Below, one piece after another: positions 48,447-56,782 of a stretch of DNA of 64,000 nucleotides (position 1 is the first letter of the stretch; every line of letters begins with the position of its first letter). The notes under the pieces were generated by a model. The model made no database searches. It was not told the DNA's origin and saw nothing but the letters and a program-made list of their open reading frames with translations. The position numbers were made by a program, and so were the translations under genes. This stretch comes from Olleya aquimaris (lineage in GTDB: Bacteria > Bacteroidota > Bacteroidia > Flavobacteriales > Flavobacteriaceae). The stretch is taken from the NCBI RefSeq assembly GCF_003259525.1, contig NZ_QLLO01000002.1, forward strand, positions 418,012 through 482,011, in the 5' to 3' direction.

Positions 48447-49676
48447 ATGTCCTTTTCACCTAAAATAAAATATAATAACCAACCCAAAAGATTAGCTATA
48501 AAACTTAATGCTAAAGGCGAGCAGTTTGTAGTAAAAGGTCATCCATGGGTATTTTCAGATAATATTATTAAAATAAATGATGATGCTAAATCAGGAGATT
48601 TAGCCATTATTTTTAGTAAGAATAAAAATAAAGTTATTGGCTTAGGATTGTATGATGCTCTTTCACCAATCAGAATTAAAATGCTGCATAGCGGAAATGA
48701 AAAAGTAGAAATCAATGCAGCCTTCTTTCTCAATAAAATAAAAATAGCTTTTAAAAAACGTGAAAGTTTATTACAAACTAATACCAATAGCTACCGTTTA
48801 CTATTTGGTGAAAACGATGGTTTCCCTGGATTAATTGCAGATGTTTACGCTTCAGTATTAGTTGTAAAAATATATTCAGAAATATGGTTACCCTATTTAG
48901 AAACTATACTTCCAAGTTTACAAGTCGTATCTAATTCTAAAACAGTCGTTATTAGATTAAGTAGAAGTTTAGAGCAGTCTAAATTGCATAACTTAATTAA
49001 TGGAGAAGTTATATATGGTACATTAGAAGATGAGGTGGTACAATTTGTAGAACACAACGTTAATTTTTCAGCCAATGTCATTAAAGGACACAAAACGGGA
49101 TATTTTCTGGACCATAGGGAAAATAGGAGACAAGTAGGTTTACTGAGTAAAAACAAGACTGTTTTAGACGTGTTTTCTTATGCTGGCGGATTTTCGGTAC
49201 ATGCTTTAGCTAATGGAGCAAAAACAGTAACTAGTTTAGATATTAGTCAGCAAGCATTAGAGATTGCCAAGCAAAATGGATTACTTAATTCATATTCTGG
49301 AAAGCACCATATATTAGCAGGAGATGCATTTAAAATTCTTGAACAGTTGGTGTCTAAAAAGGAAATTTTTGATATTGTAGTTATAGATCCTCCAAGTTTT
49401 GCTAAGCAACAATCAGACATTGAATTAGCTAAAAAAAAATACGCACAACTAGCAAAATTAGGACGACAATTAACAGGTAAAAATGGATTATTGGTATTAG
49501 CGTCTTGTTCTTCTAGAGTATTAAGTCAAACCTTTTTTGATCTTAATAGTCAAGTGTTATCAAACTCTAATCGAAAATTTAAAGTAGAATTAAAAACACA
49601 ACATGATGTAGATCATCCAATAAGCTTTCCAGAAGGAGCTTATTTAAAATGTGGTTACTACAGGTTTATTGATTAA
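48447..49676 (+). CDS. RlmI-like 23S rRNA (cytosine) methyltransferase family
   Basis: 409 residues. An N-terminal PUA domain (about 10-95) contains GEQFVVKGHPWVFSDNI, and the class I SAM methyltransferase domain (about 190-400) shows TGYFLDHRENRR, VLDVFSYAGGFSVHAL and VIDPPSFAK. E. coli RlmI makes m5C1962 in 23S rRNA. The same or a closely related base is likely. The frame is open 21 codons further upstream, but that stretch lies partly in the rhodopsin terminator, so ATG 48447 is taken as the start. Confidence 0.9.
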   Translation: MSFSPKIKYNNQPKRLAIKLNAKGEQFVVKGHPWVFSDNIIKINDDAKSGDLAIIFSKNKNKVIGLGLYDALSPIRIKMLHSGNEKVEINAAFFLNKIKIAFKKRESLLQTNTNSYRLLFGENDGFPGLIADVYASVLVVKIYSEIWLPYLETILPSLQVVSNSKTVVIRLSRSLEQSKLHNLINGEVIYGTLEDEVVQFVEHNVNFSANVIKGHKTGYFLDHRENRRQVGLLSKNKTVLDVFSYAGGFSVHALANGAKTVTSLDISQQALEIAKQNGLLNSYSGKHHILAGDAFKILEQLVSKKEIFDIVVIDPPSFAKQQSDIELAKKKYAQLAKLGRQLTGKNGLLVLASCSSRVLSQTFFDLNSQVLSNSNRKFKVELKTQHDVDHPISFPEGAYLKCGYYRFID

Positions 49677-49703
49677 AATTATTATGCATGCATAATAATT
49701 TTA
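49674..49703. promoter_or_regulatory. 30-bp perfect palindrome, likely operator of the nitronate monooxygenase gene
   Basis: T-AAAATTATTATG-CA-TG... the 30 bases from 49674 to 49703 read identically on both strands, centred on TGCA|TGCA. The palindrome begins at the stop codon of the methyltransferase gene and covers the place where a -33 box would stand for the -7 box at 49708-49715. A loopless perfect palindrome is typical of a dimeric regulator site rather than of an RNA terminator, and no long T run follows. Confidence 0.6.
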
Positions 49704-49707
49704 TACT

Positions 49708-49715
49708 TATATTTG
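49708..49715 (+). promoter_or_regulatory. -7 box of the nitronate monooxygenase gene
   Basis: TATATTTG matches TAnnTTTG, 19 bases before the ATG. Confidence 0.5.
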
Positions 49716-49734
49716 TATCACTAATTAATACAAT

Positions 49735-50682
49735 ATGACAACAAAACTCACTCAACTACTTAATATTAAATACCCTATCATTCAAGCACCAATGTTTTTA
49801 GTGTCTAATGTAGCTATGGTAACAGAAGCTATGAAAGCAGGTATTGCAGGATGTATTCCAGCACTTAACTATCGTACTTTAGAAGAGCTAAGAGCTGCAA
49901 TAAAAGAATTAAAAGCTAATAAAGTAGAAGGTGGCTCGTTTGGATTTAATTTAATAGTCAATAAATCTAATATCAAATATAAAGGACAATTAGAAGTGTT
50001 GTGTGAAGAAGGTTGTGATTTTATTATTACGTCTTTAGGAAGTCCTGAAGAAACCATTAGACAAGCACACAAAGCAGGTATTAAGGTGTTTTGTGATGTA
50101 ACCGATTTACATTTTGCTGAAAAAGTACAGCAATTAGGTGCTGATGCTGCAATAGCTGTTAACAATGAAGCGGGAGGACACAGAGGTAAATTGTCACCTC
50201 AAGAGCTAACCAGCTTGTTAAGTGAAAAATTAACTATACCTGTAATTTCTGCAGGTGGAGTAGGTTGTAAAGCAGACATTGATAAAATGTTGAGTTATGG
50301 TGCAGATGGTGTATCTGTAGGTAGCCCATTTATTGCATCTGTGGAAGCAGGAGTGACAGACGAGTATAAACAAGCTTGTGTAGATTACGGAGCAGAGGAT
50401 ATAGTTATGACAGAGCGTATTTCTGGAACACCATGTACAGTAATTAATACACCTTATGTACAGAAAATAGGTACAAAACAAACGTGGTTAGAACGCGTTT
50501 TAAATAAAAATAGAAAACTAAAAAAATGGGTTAAAATGATCCGTTTTTCTATAGGTATGAAAGCTACTGAAAATGCAGCTAAAAAAGCAACCTATAAAAC
50601 AGTTTGGGTTGCTGGACCAAGTATACAGCACACTAAAGCAATTCTTCCTGTTAAAGATATAGTTGCCAAATTGATTGCTTAA
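49735..50682 (+). CDS. Nitronate monooxygenase family protein
   Basis: 315 residues of the 2-nitropropane dioxygenase-like FMN family. Seen: YPIIQAPMFLVSN, GSFGFNLIVN, CDVTDLHFAEKVQQLGADA, NEAGGHRGKLSP, ISAGGVG and DGVSVGSPFIAS. The enzyme oxidises alkyl nitronates such as propionate 3-nitronate, a natural plant and microbial toxin, to aldehydes. Some family members instead act as enoyl-ACP reductases (FabK), and the shorter length fits nitronate monooxygenase better. A large palindrome overlaps its promoter, suggesting inducible expression. Confidence 0.87.
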   Translation: MTTKLTQLLNIKYPIIQAPMFLVSNVAMVTEAMKAGIAGCIPALNYRTLEELRAAIKELKANKVEGGSFGFNLIVNKSNIKYKGQLEVLCEEGCDFIITSLGSPEETIRQAHKAGIKVFCDVTDLHFAEKVQQLGADAAIAVNNEAGGHRGKLSPQELTSLLSEKLTIPVISAGGVGCKADIDKMLSYGADGVSVGSPFIASVEAGVTDEYKQACVDYGAEDIVMTERISGTPCTVINTPYVQKIGTKQTWLERVLNKNRKLKKWVKMIRFSIGMKATENAAKKATYKTVWVAGPSIQHTKAILPVKDIVAKLIA

Positions 50683-50733
50683 TATTTGTTCTAAATCCAT
50701 TTTTATTTTATTAGTTAGCGATATAATATTCCT

Positions 50734-50741
50734 TATTTTTG
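50734..50741 (+). promoter_or_regulatory. -7 box of cmk
   Basis: TATTTTTG followed by CA matches TAnnTTTG. The GTG start at 50760 is 18 bases downstream. The TTG at 50739 lies inside this box, which speaks against it as the start. Confidence 0.55.
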
Positions 50742-50759
50742 CATTCTAAATTTACATTA

Positions 50760-51455
50760 GTGCAAAACATCACCATAGCAATAGACGGATTTTCATCTAC
50801 AGGTAAAAGTACAGTTGCCAAGCAATTAGCAAAACACTTAGGTTATATTTATGTAGATACAGGCGCTATGTATAGAGCTGTTACCTTATTTACTATGCAA
50901 AACGGTTGGATTGATGCAGATCATTTTGATGTCATGGCTTTAGTCTCTAATCTAGATAAAGTATCCATTAGCTTTACGTTTAATCCAGATTTAGGTTTTG
51001 CAGAAGTCTACCTAAATGGAAAAAATGTAGAAAAACAAATACGTACCCTAGAAGTATCTAGCTTTGTTAGTAAAGTGGCAGCTATCCCAGAAGTGCGCTA
51101 CCAATTGGTAAAACAGCAACAACAAATGGGTAAAGATAAAGGGGTTGTTATGGATGGACGTGATATTGGTACTGTGGTTTTTCCGTATGCAGAATTAAAA
51201 ATATTTATGACCGCCTCTGCAGAAAAACGTGCTACTAGACGTTATAACGAGTTAATTGAAAGAGGCGATAATGTACAATATGAAGATGTATTACGTAATG
51301 TACAAGAGCGTGATTATATAGACTCACATCGCGAGGATTCTCCATTAGTTAAAGCAGAAGATGCTATAGAGATAGACAATTCGGATTTATCTTTAGAAGA
51401 GCAGTTTGATAAAGTATTAGGCCTTGTACAAATGACTCTTGAAGATTTGGAATAA
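50760..51455 (+). CDS. cmk: Cytidylate kinase
   Basis: 231 residues from the GTG at 50760. P-loop DGFSSTGKSTVAKQL near the start, VDTGAMYRAVTLF, and DGRDIGTVVFPYAELKIFM with the nucleotide-binding Arg and Asp. It phosphorylates CMP and dCMP with ATP. In many bacteria cmk precedes rpsA. Here it is separated from rpsA by a small minus-strand gene. An upstream extension from the TTG at 50739 was rejected because it lies in the promoter. Confidence 0.95.
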   Translation: MQNITIAIDGFSSTGKSTVAKQLAKHLGYIYVDTGAMYRAVTLFTMQNGWIDADHFDVMALVSNLDKVSISFTFNPDLGFAEVYLNGKNVEKQIRTLEVSSFVSKVAAIPEVRYQLVKQQQQMGKDKGVVMDGRDIGTVVFPYAELKIFMTASAEKRATRRYNELIERGDNVQYEDVLRNVQERDYIDSHREDSPLVKAEDAIEIDNSDLSLEEQFDKVLGLVQMTLEDLE

Positions 51456-51460
51456 AAAAA

Positions 51461-51508
51461 AGCGAACTATCAGCTTTCGCAAGATAATCCGCTTTACATA
51501 GTTTGCTA
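51461..51508 (-). terminator. Long stem-loop between cmk and the LysM gene
   Basis: AGCGAACTAT pairs with ATAGTTTGCT (one mismatch) around a 27-base loop. On the minus strand the A tract before it becomes a T run, so it can end the LysM-gene transcript. The loop contains TTTCGC, related to the dispersed 16-mer family. Confidence 0.6.
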
Positions 51509-51516
51509 TTAAACTC

Positions 51517-51897
51517 CTACAAATTTGGAATTTTTAATTCTTGATCTGGGTGAATAACATCTGGGTTTTTTAAGATGTCTTTATTAGCTTCAAAAATAGC
51601 AGTGTATTTTGCTGCATTTCCATAATAGTGCTTTGCAATTTTACCTAAAGTATCTCCGCTTTTAACCGTATGCTTAGCATAAACACTAGAATCTGCGACT
51701 TCAATATTTGCTTTAATATCTGAAGGATTTTCTCCTCCAATAGCTTTAATCTTGTCCCAAATTAGGTTTTTTTCATATTGTGTAGATGCTGTACCTTTAA
51801 CTTTTAACACACCATTTTCTTCAGTAACATTTCCGTTTTGAATATTTAATTTTTCTCCTAAATCAAGCACACCTTGATATTTTGCTTTTACAGCCAT
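51517..51897 (-). CDS. BON-LysM protein (Kbp/YgaU-like)
   Basis: 126 residues. An N-terminal BON-like part (about 1-70) and a C-terminal LysM domain (about 74-124) with HTVKSGDTLGKIAKHYYG and PDVIHPDQELKIPN. The order and length match E. coli Kbp (YgaU), a cytoplasmic potassium-binding protein. No signal peptide is present, which also fits Kbp rather than a cell-wall protein. A role in potassium sensing or salt tolerance is an inference. It is divergent from rpsA and sits between cmk and rpsA. Confidence 0.85.
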   Translation of the reverse strand: MAVKAKYQGVLDLGEKLNIQNGNVTEENGVLKVKGTASTQYEKNLIWDKIKAIGGENPSDIKANIEVADSSVYAKHTVKSGDTLGKIAKHYYGNAAKYTAIFEANKDILKNPDVIHPDQELKIPNL

Positions 51898-52287
51898 ATG
51901 TAATTTTTTTTATAATGTTAATCTTCTTTAAATATACTAATTATTATAGCAGCTTTATCAGCGTAAATTAGGTTTTGTAAACTCTTTGATGAAGTGTTTA
52001 ATTTTATCGATAAAATACACTTTTAACTCTAAATAGTATTAGCGCTTGTAAAATATTGGTTTTTAGTCACTTATTTTTTTTAATTAGTATTAGGCAATAT
52101 TGTTAAAAAGTACTATTTTTGCACACCTTTTTAGCGCATACAAGAAAGATGAAAAGGAATAACAACAATATAATTTATAACACTTCTGTGTGTTAGCGCT
52201 TAAATTTTTCTAAACATAACAGAATACAAACCGTAATATGGCTCAAATTCTGCGAAAGCAAAAAAACTATATTACACATTAATTTAA
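51898..52287 (+). promoter_or_regulatory. Non-coding upstream region and long leader of rpsA
   Basis: 390 bases without a plausible gene. TATTTTTG at 52114-52121 is a good -7 box, giving a leader of about 160 bases. The leader has a small hairpin (AACAC/GTGTT near 52178-52193), a longer inverted pair GTAATAT (52232-52238) with ATATTAC (52269-52275), and a GCGAAAGC-family element at 52246-52262 between them. A structured leader fits autoregulation by S1, which is an inference. Nothing else was recognised in the first 200 bases. Confidence 0.5.
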
Positions 52288-54126
52288 ATGGCTGATAAAG
52301 CAAAAAAAGCAGAAGCTGAAGCTCAAGAAGTAGCAACAGCAACTAAAGAAGCTCCAGTAGTATCTGAAGCACAAGCAAACCCAGAAAAATTCTTAAAAGA
52401 ATTCAATTGGCACAACTACCAAGAAGGTATTGATGAGGTTGAAGATTCTCAATTAAAAGAATTTGAAAAATTAGTATCAGAAAATTTCGTAGACACGTTA
52501 GATGACGAAGTTGTAGAAGGAGAAGTAATTCATATTACAGATCGTGATGCAATTATTGACATTAACGCAAAGTCTGAAGGAGTAATTTCTTTAAACGAAT
52601 TTAGATACAATCCAGACTTAAAAGTAGGAGACAAGGTTGAGGTATTAATTGACGTACGTGAAGACGCAACAGGTCAATTAGTGTTATCTCACAGAAAAGC
52701 TCGTGTAATTAAAGCTTGGGACAGAGTAATTAAAGCAAACGAAACTGGTGAAATCGTAAACGGTTTTGTTAAATGTCGTACTAAAGGTGGTATGATTGTA
52801 GATGTTTTCGGGATTGAAGCATTCTTACCAGGATCTCAGATTGATGTTAAACCAATTAGAGATTACGATCAGTACGTAAATAAAACTATGGAATTTAAAG
52901 TTGTGAAAATTAATCACGAGTTTAAAAACGTAGTTGTTTCTCATAAAGCTTTAATTGAAGCTGATATTGAAGAACAAAAGAAAGAAATCATAGGTCAATT
53001 AGAAAAAGGTCAAGTATTAGAAGGTGTGGTTAAAAACATTACATCTTACGGAGTATTTATTGATCTTGGTGGTGTTGACGGATTAGTACACATTACAGAT
53101 TTATCATGGTCACGTATCAACCATCCAAACGAGATTGTTGAGTTAGACCAGAAATTAAATGTGGTAATCCTTGATTTTGATGAAGATAAATCTAGAATCC
53201 AATTAGGTCTTAAGCAATTATCTAAACATCCTTGGGATGCCTTAGGAGAAAACGTTGCTGTTGGAGACAAAGTTAAAGGTAAAGTTGTTGTAATCGCAGA
53301 TTACGGAGCATTTATTGAAGTTGCTGAAGGTGTAGAAGGATTAGTACACGTGTCAGAAATGTCATGGTCTACGCATTTACGTTCTGCTAACGATTTTGTA
53401 AACGTTGGAGACGAAATTGATGCAGTGATCTTAACATTAGACAGAGAAGATCGTAAGATGTCTCTTGGTATTAAGCAATTAACTCCAGACCCATGGACAG
53501 ATATTACTACTAAATACCCAGTTGGATCTAAGCATACAGGTATTGTACGTAACTTTACAAACTTTGGTGTTTTTGTTGAATTAGAAGAAGGTATTGATGG
53601 ATTAATTTACATCTCAGATTTATCTTGGACTAAGAAAATTAAGCATCCATCAGAATTCTGTAATGTTGGTGATAAATTAGATGTAGTAGTATTAGAGTTA
53701 GATGTTGAAGGACGTAAATTATCTTTAGGTCACAAACAAACAACAGAGAATCCTTGGGATAAATACGAAACTGAGTTTGCTGTAGATACGACGCACACAG
53801 CAGAAATTGCTGAAGTTGTAGATAAAGGAGCAACTATTGAGTTTAATGAAGATATCGTAGCTTTCGTACCATCTCGTCACCTTGAAAAAGAAGACGGTAA
53901 GATGTTAAAGAAAGGTGATACTGCAGAATTCAAAATCATCGAATTTAATAAAGAATTCAAACGTGTTGTTGCCTCTCACACTGCTATATTTAAAGCAGAA
54001 GAAATGGCAAACGTAAAAGCTGCTGCTAAAAAAGCTGCTGCGCAAGCTGAAGAAGCTAAACCTACTTTAGGAGATGCTAATGAAGCGTTACAAGCGTTAA
54101 AAGATAAAATGGACGGAAAAAAATAA
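52288..54126 (+). CDS. rpsA: 30S ribosomal protein S1
   Basis: 612 residues with six S1 OB-fold repeats (roughly 62-130, 145-212, 232-305, 318-392, 406-478, 490-560). The middle four carry the typical GxVxxxxxYGxFVxL pattern, for example GVVKNITSYGVFIDLGG. An acidic Ala/Glu-rich N-terminal extension (1-45) and a basic Ala-rich tail complete it. It binds mRNA and melts leaders on the 30S subunit. In Bacteroidota, which have weak Shine-Dalgarno sites, S1 is thought to matter especially. It is preceded by a long structured leader and followed by a strong terminator. Confidence 0.97.
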   Translation: MADKAKKAEAEAQEVATATKEAPVVSEAQANPEKFLKEFNWHNYQEGIDEVEDSQLKEFEKLVSENFVDTLDDEVVEGEVIHITDRDAIIDINAKSEGVISLNEFRYNPDLKVGDKVEVLIDVREDATGQLVLSHRKARVIKAWDRVIKANETGEIVNGFVKCRTKGGMIVDVFGIEAFLPGSQIDVKPIRDYDQYVNKTMEFKVVKINHEFKNVVVSHKALIEADIEEQKKEIIGQLEKGQVLEGVVKNITSYGVFIDLGGVDGLVHITDLSWSRINHPNEIVELDQKLNVVILDFDEDKSRIQLGLKQLSKHPWDALGENVAVGDKVKGKVVVIADYGAFIEVAEGVEGLVHVSEMSWSTHLRSANDFVNVGDEIDAVILTLDREDRKMSLGIKQLTPDPWTDITTKYPVGSKHTGIVRNFTNFGVFVELEEGIDGLIYISDLSWTKKIKHPSEFCNVGDKLDVVVLELDVEGRKLSLGHKQTTENPWDKYETEFAVDTTHTAEIAEVVDKGATIEFNEDIVAFVPSRHLEKEDGKMLKKGDTAEFKIIEFNKEFKRVVASHTAIFKAEEMANVKAAAKKAAAQAEEAKPTLGDANEALQALKDKMDGKK

Positions 54127-54151
54127 TCCAACCTTTTTATTATAATAGTAA

Positions 54152-54180
54152 AAGCCTCTCAGAAATGAGAGGTTTTTTTT
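54152..54180 (+). terminator. Terminator after rpsA
   Basis: AAGCCTCTCA pairs with TGAGAGGTTT across a GAAA tetraloop, followed by a run of eight T. Confidence 0.9.
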
Positions 54181-54351
54181 GTTCTTGACTATTTTATTGA
54201 TATTAAATACTAAACTCAAAAAATGAATAATAATTCATTATAATCGTTAAAATGAGGTATTTGCAAGATAAAAAGTGTTAAAATTGATTAATATCTTGTT
54301 CATACAAAAAGTTTGTTATAATTTTAAATAAATCTTTAAAACCCCAATGTT

Positions 54352-55152
54352 ATGAAAAAAATTACCTTATTAGTTGCATTTTTATGTACCTCTTTATTTG
54401 TTTTTAGCCAATCAGGAAACACTTTGCCAGAAGCTATAAATACTGTAGACAACAATCAAAATAGCTTAGCTAGTGCATTTAATGGATTAAATGCATCCTC
54501 TTTGACTCCCTATTGTTTTGGAAGTGGTTTAGATCCAAAAATCGATTTGTTTTATAAAAACACAATTGAAACTGATCATGATATAATTACTTTTAATATG
54601 ACTTCGCAAATTGGAGTAATTGCTAGAATTTATTTTCAAATAAGCAGAGCTATAGGTGGAGATGAAAACAATCTAGTTGAAGTTGTTTGTGATTATTATG
54701 ACATTAACACTGTACCACTAGGTGGAAGTATGGATATAGAGTTACCCTCTATTACTTATACTAATGGAATTGTTAATCCAAATGATGTATATTTTATTAG
54801 AATTTTTAGACCAACAGATCAGGTAGGAGTGGATCTAGATCAAACTACAGTTGATGCTATTTTATCAAACACGACATTAAATATGAATAGTTTTGATTCT
54901 TCAACATTATCTTTAACGTCATATAATATAGATACATTAAATAGTATAGTTACAGAAAATTCTATTAAAATTATTAATAATCAAAGTTTTAAAAATTTCA
55001 AAATTTACAGCATTGATGGTAAATTAATTAAAGAAAACAGCCAAAATAATTTTATAAATAACATAGATATATCTACCTTTAATAGAGGTATTTATATTCT
55101 ACATTTAGAAAATAATGAATCTTCTAAAGTCATTAAGTTTTTAAAACAATAA
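54352..55152 (+). CDS. Secreted protein with type IX secretion sorting tail
   Basis: 266 residues. A signal peptide (about 1-19, ending FVFSQ) is followed by a beta-rich region of unknown function (25-185). The C-terminus (about 200-266) reads FKNFKIYSIDGKLIKE, NIDISTFNRGIYILHL and SSKVIKFLKQ, the type A sorting domain that sends proteins through the type IX system and is removed or anchored at the surface. The passenger resembles no family I know. The T9SS/gliding genes at 60.2-64 kb show the same machinery is present in the organism. Confidence 0.85.
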   Translation: MKKITLLVAFLCTSLFVFSQSGNTLPEAINTVDNNQNSLASAFNGLNASSLTPYCFGSGLDPKIDLFYKNTIETDHDIITFNMTSQIGVIARIYFQISRAIGGDENNLVEVVCDYYDINTVPLGGSMDIELPSITYTNGIVNPNDVYFIRIFRPTDQVGVDLDQTTVDAILSNTTLNMNSFDSSTLSLTSYNIDTLNSIVTENSIKIINNQSFKNFKIYSIDGKLIKENSQNNFINNIDISTFNRGIYILHLENNESSKVIKFLKQ

Positions 55153-55169
55153 ATAATTTTAATTATAAT

Positions 55170-55212
55170 AAAAAGCCTCTCAGTTCCGAATCTTTGGAAG
55201 AGAGGCTTTTTT
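55170..55212 (+). terminator. Terminator after the T9SS cargo gene
   Basis: AAAAGCCTCT pairs with AGAGGCTTTT, with further pairing inside, then T-rich sequence. The stem is the same GCCTCT motif as in the rpsA terminator. Confidence 0.85.
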
Positions 55213-55252
55213 ATTTCATATAAAACAACTTTTAACTTATAATAATTTAAAT

Positions 55253-55278
55253 TACCTTTGTTAACCAAACCCGTTTGG
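55253..55278 (+). promoter_or_regulatory. pyrR-pyrB promoter with inverted repeat at the start site
   Basis: TACCTTTG (55253-55260) matches TAnnTTTG. CCAAAC-CC-GTTTGG (55265-55278), perfect 6-bp arms, sits where transcription should start. With a 2-base loop it suits a DNA operator better than an RNA hairpin. No terminator/antiterminator pair of the Bacillus PyrR kind is present. Confidence 0.5.
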
Positions 55279-55284
55279 ATCACT

Positions 55285-55824
55285 ATGAGTCAAAAAGTGC
55301 TACTTAATGCCACAGAAGTCAATATCATTCTACATAGATTGGCTTGTCAACTCATTGAAAAACATAATGATTTTTCTAATACTATTTTAATCGGAATACA
55401 ACCAAGAGGTAAATATTTGGCTAACCGTTTAGCTTCTATGCTAAAAACAGATTATAAGATTAAAAATTTACAATTAGGACATTTAGATATTACCTTTTAC
55501 AGAGACGATTTTAGAAGAAGTGATAAACCATTAGAAGCTAACACAACAGAAATGAATGTGCAAGTAGAAGATAAAAAAGTGGTGTTTATTGACGATGTAT
55601 TATATACTGGAAGAAGCATACGTGCAGCTTTAACAGCAATACAGTCTTTTGGTCGTCCAAACGAAATTGAATTATTAACCTTAATAGATAGACGTTTTAG
55701 TCGACATCTACCCATTCAACCCGATTATAGAGGTCGACAAGTAGATGCTATAAATAACGAAAAAGTAAAAGTAAACTGGGTAGAAAATGATGGAGAAGAC
55801 GCGGTTTATGTAGTAAAAAGTTAA
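55285..55824 (+). CDS. pyrR: PyrR-type phosphoribosyltransferase / regulator
   Basis: 179 residues from the ATG at 55285. The PRPP loop reads VVFIDDVLYTGRSIRAAL, and the start MSQKVLLNATEVNIILHRLACQ and ILIGIQPRGKYLANRLA are family hallmarks. PyrR is a uracil phosphoribosyltransferase, and in Bacillus it also attenuates pyr operons by binding mRNA. Here it is 26 bases upstream of pyrB, so pyrimidine control is likely, but no attenuator was found in the leader. The mechanism in Flavobacteriaceae is not known to me. Confidence 0.92.
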   Translation: MSQKVLLNATEVNIILHRLACQLIEKHNDFSNTILIGIQPRGKYLANRLASMLKTDYKIKNLQLGHLDITFYRDDFRRSDKPLEANTTEMNVQVEDKKVVFIDDVLYTGRSIRAALTAIQSFGRPNEIELLTLIDRRFSRHLPIQPDYRGRQVDAINNEKVKVNWVENDGEDAVYVVKS

Positions 55825-55850
55825 CACTGAAAAATTAATAATTACAAATT

Positions 55851-56780
55851 ATGAGCGAATTAAGTGTCAATCACTTATTAGGAATTAAATATCTTAATAG
55901 TCAAGATATAGAGCTTATTTTTAAAACAGCCGATCACTTTAAAGAAGTGATTAATCGTCCTATTAAAAAAGTTCCTTCGCTTCGTGATATTACCATTGCT
56001 AATTTATTTTTCGAAAATTCTACACGTACCAAACTGTCTTTTGAATTGGCAGAAAAACGACTTTCTGCAGATGTAATTAACTTTTCAGCATCTCAATCTT
56101 CAGTAAAAAAAGGAGAAACTTTAATAGATACAGTTAATAATATTTTATCAATGAAAGTGGATATGGTTGTAATGCGTCATCCTAATCCAGGAGCAGGTGT
56201 TTTCTTGTCAAAACATGTTAATGCAAGCATTATAAACGCAGGAGACGGAGCACATGAGCATCCAACACAAGCACTATTAGATAGTTATTCTATTAGAGAA
56301 CGATTAGGTACAGTTAAAGGAAAAAACGTAGTTATAGTAGGAGATATTTTACATAGTCGTGTGGCTTTATCCAACATTTATGCATTAAAACTACAAGGTG
56401 CTAATGTTATGGTTTGCGGACCTAAAACATTATTACCAAAACATATAGAAAAACTAGGCGTAACTGTAGAAACTAATTTACGTAAAGCCCTTAATTGGTG
56501 TGATGTTGCTAATATGCTTCGTGTACAAAACGAACGCATGGACATTAGTTATTTTCCATCTACCAGAGAATACACACAGCAATTTGGAGTTAATAAAGCT
56601 ATATTAGATAGCTTGGATAAAGAAATAACAATTATGCATCCTGGACCAATCAATAGAGGTGTAGAAATTACAAGTGATGTAGCAGATTCTAAACAAGCCA
56701 TTATATTAGACCAAGTTCAAAACGGTGTAGCAATAAGGATGGCAGTTATATACTTATTAGCGTCTAAAATAAAACAATAG
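55851..56780 (+). CDS. pyrB: Aspartate carbamoyltransferase catalytic chain
   Basis: 309 residues. Carbamoyl-phosphate site FFENSTRTKLSFE near 53-65, RHPNPGAGVF, NAGDGAHEHPTQALLD with the catalytic His, and MHPGPINRGVEI near the end. It makes N-carbamoyl-aspartate, the committed step of pyrimidine synthesis. No pyrI regulatory-chain gene follows, so the enzyme is probably a trimer without allosteric chain, or the chain is encoded elsewhere. It overlaps nothing; the small next gene starts 2 bases past its stop. Confidence 0.95.
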   Translation: MSELSVNHLLGIKYLNSQDIELIFKTADHFKEVINRPIKKVPSLRDITIANLFFENSTRTKLSFELAEKRLSADVINFSASQSSVKKGETLIDTVNNILSMKVDMVVMRHPNPGAGVFLSKHVNASIINAGDGAHEHPTQALLDSYSIRERLGTVKGKNVVIVGDILHSRVALSNIYALKLQGANVMVCGPKTLLPKHIEKLGVTVETNLRKALNWCDVANMLRVQNERMDISYFPSTREYTQQFGVNKAILDSLDKEITIMHPGPINRGVEITSDVADSKQAIILDQVQNGVAIRMAVIYLLASKIKQ

Positions 56781-56782
56781 TT

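Noticed and set aside
55213..55284. PyrR-type RNA attenuator upstream of pyrR
   Set aside because: The leader after the predicted start is under 30 bases and has no terminator with a T run.
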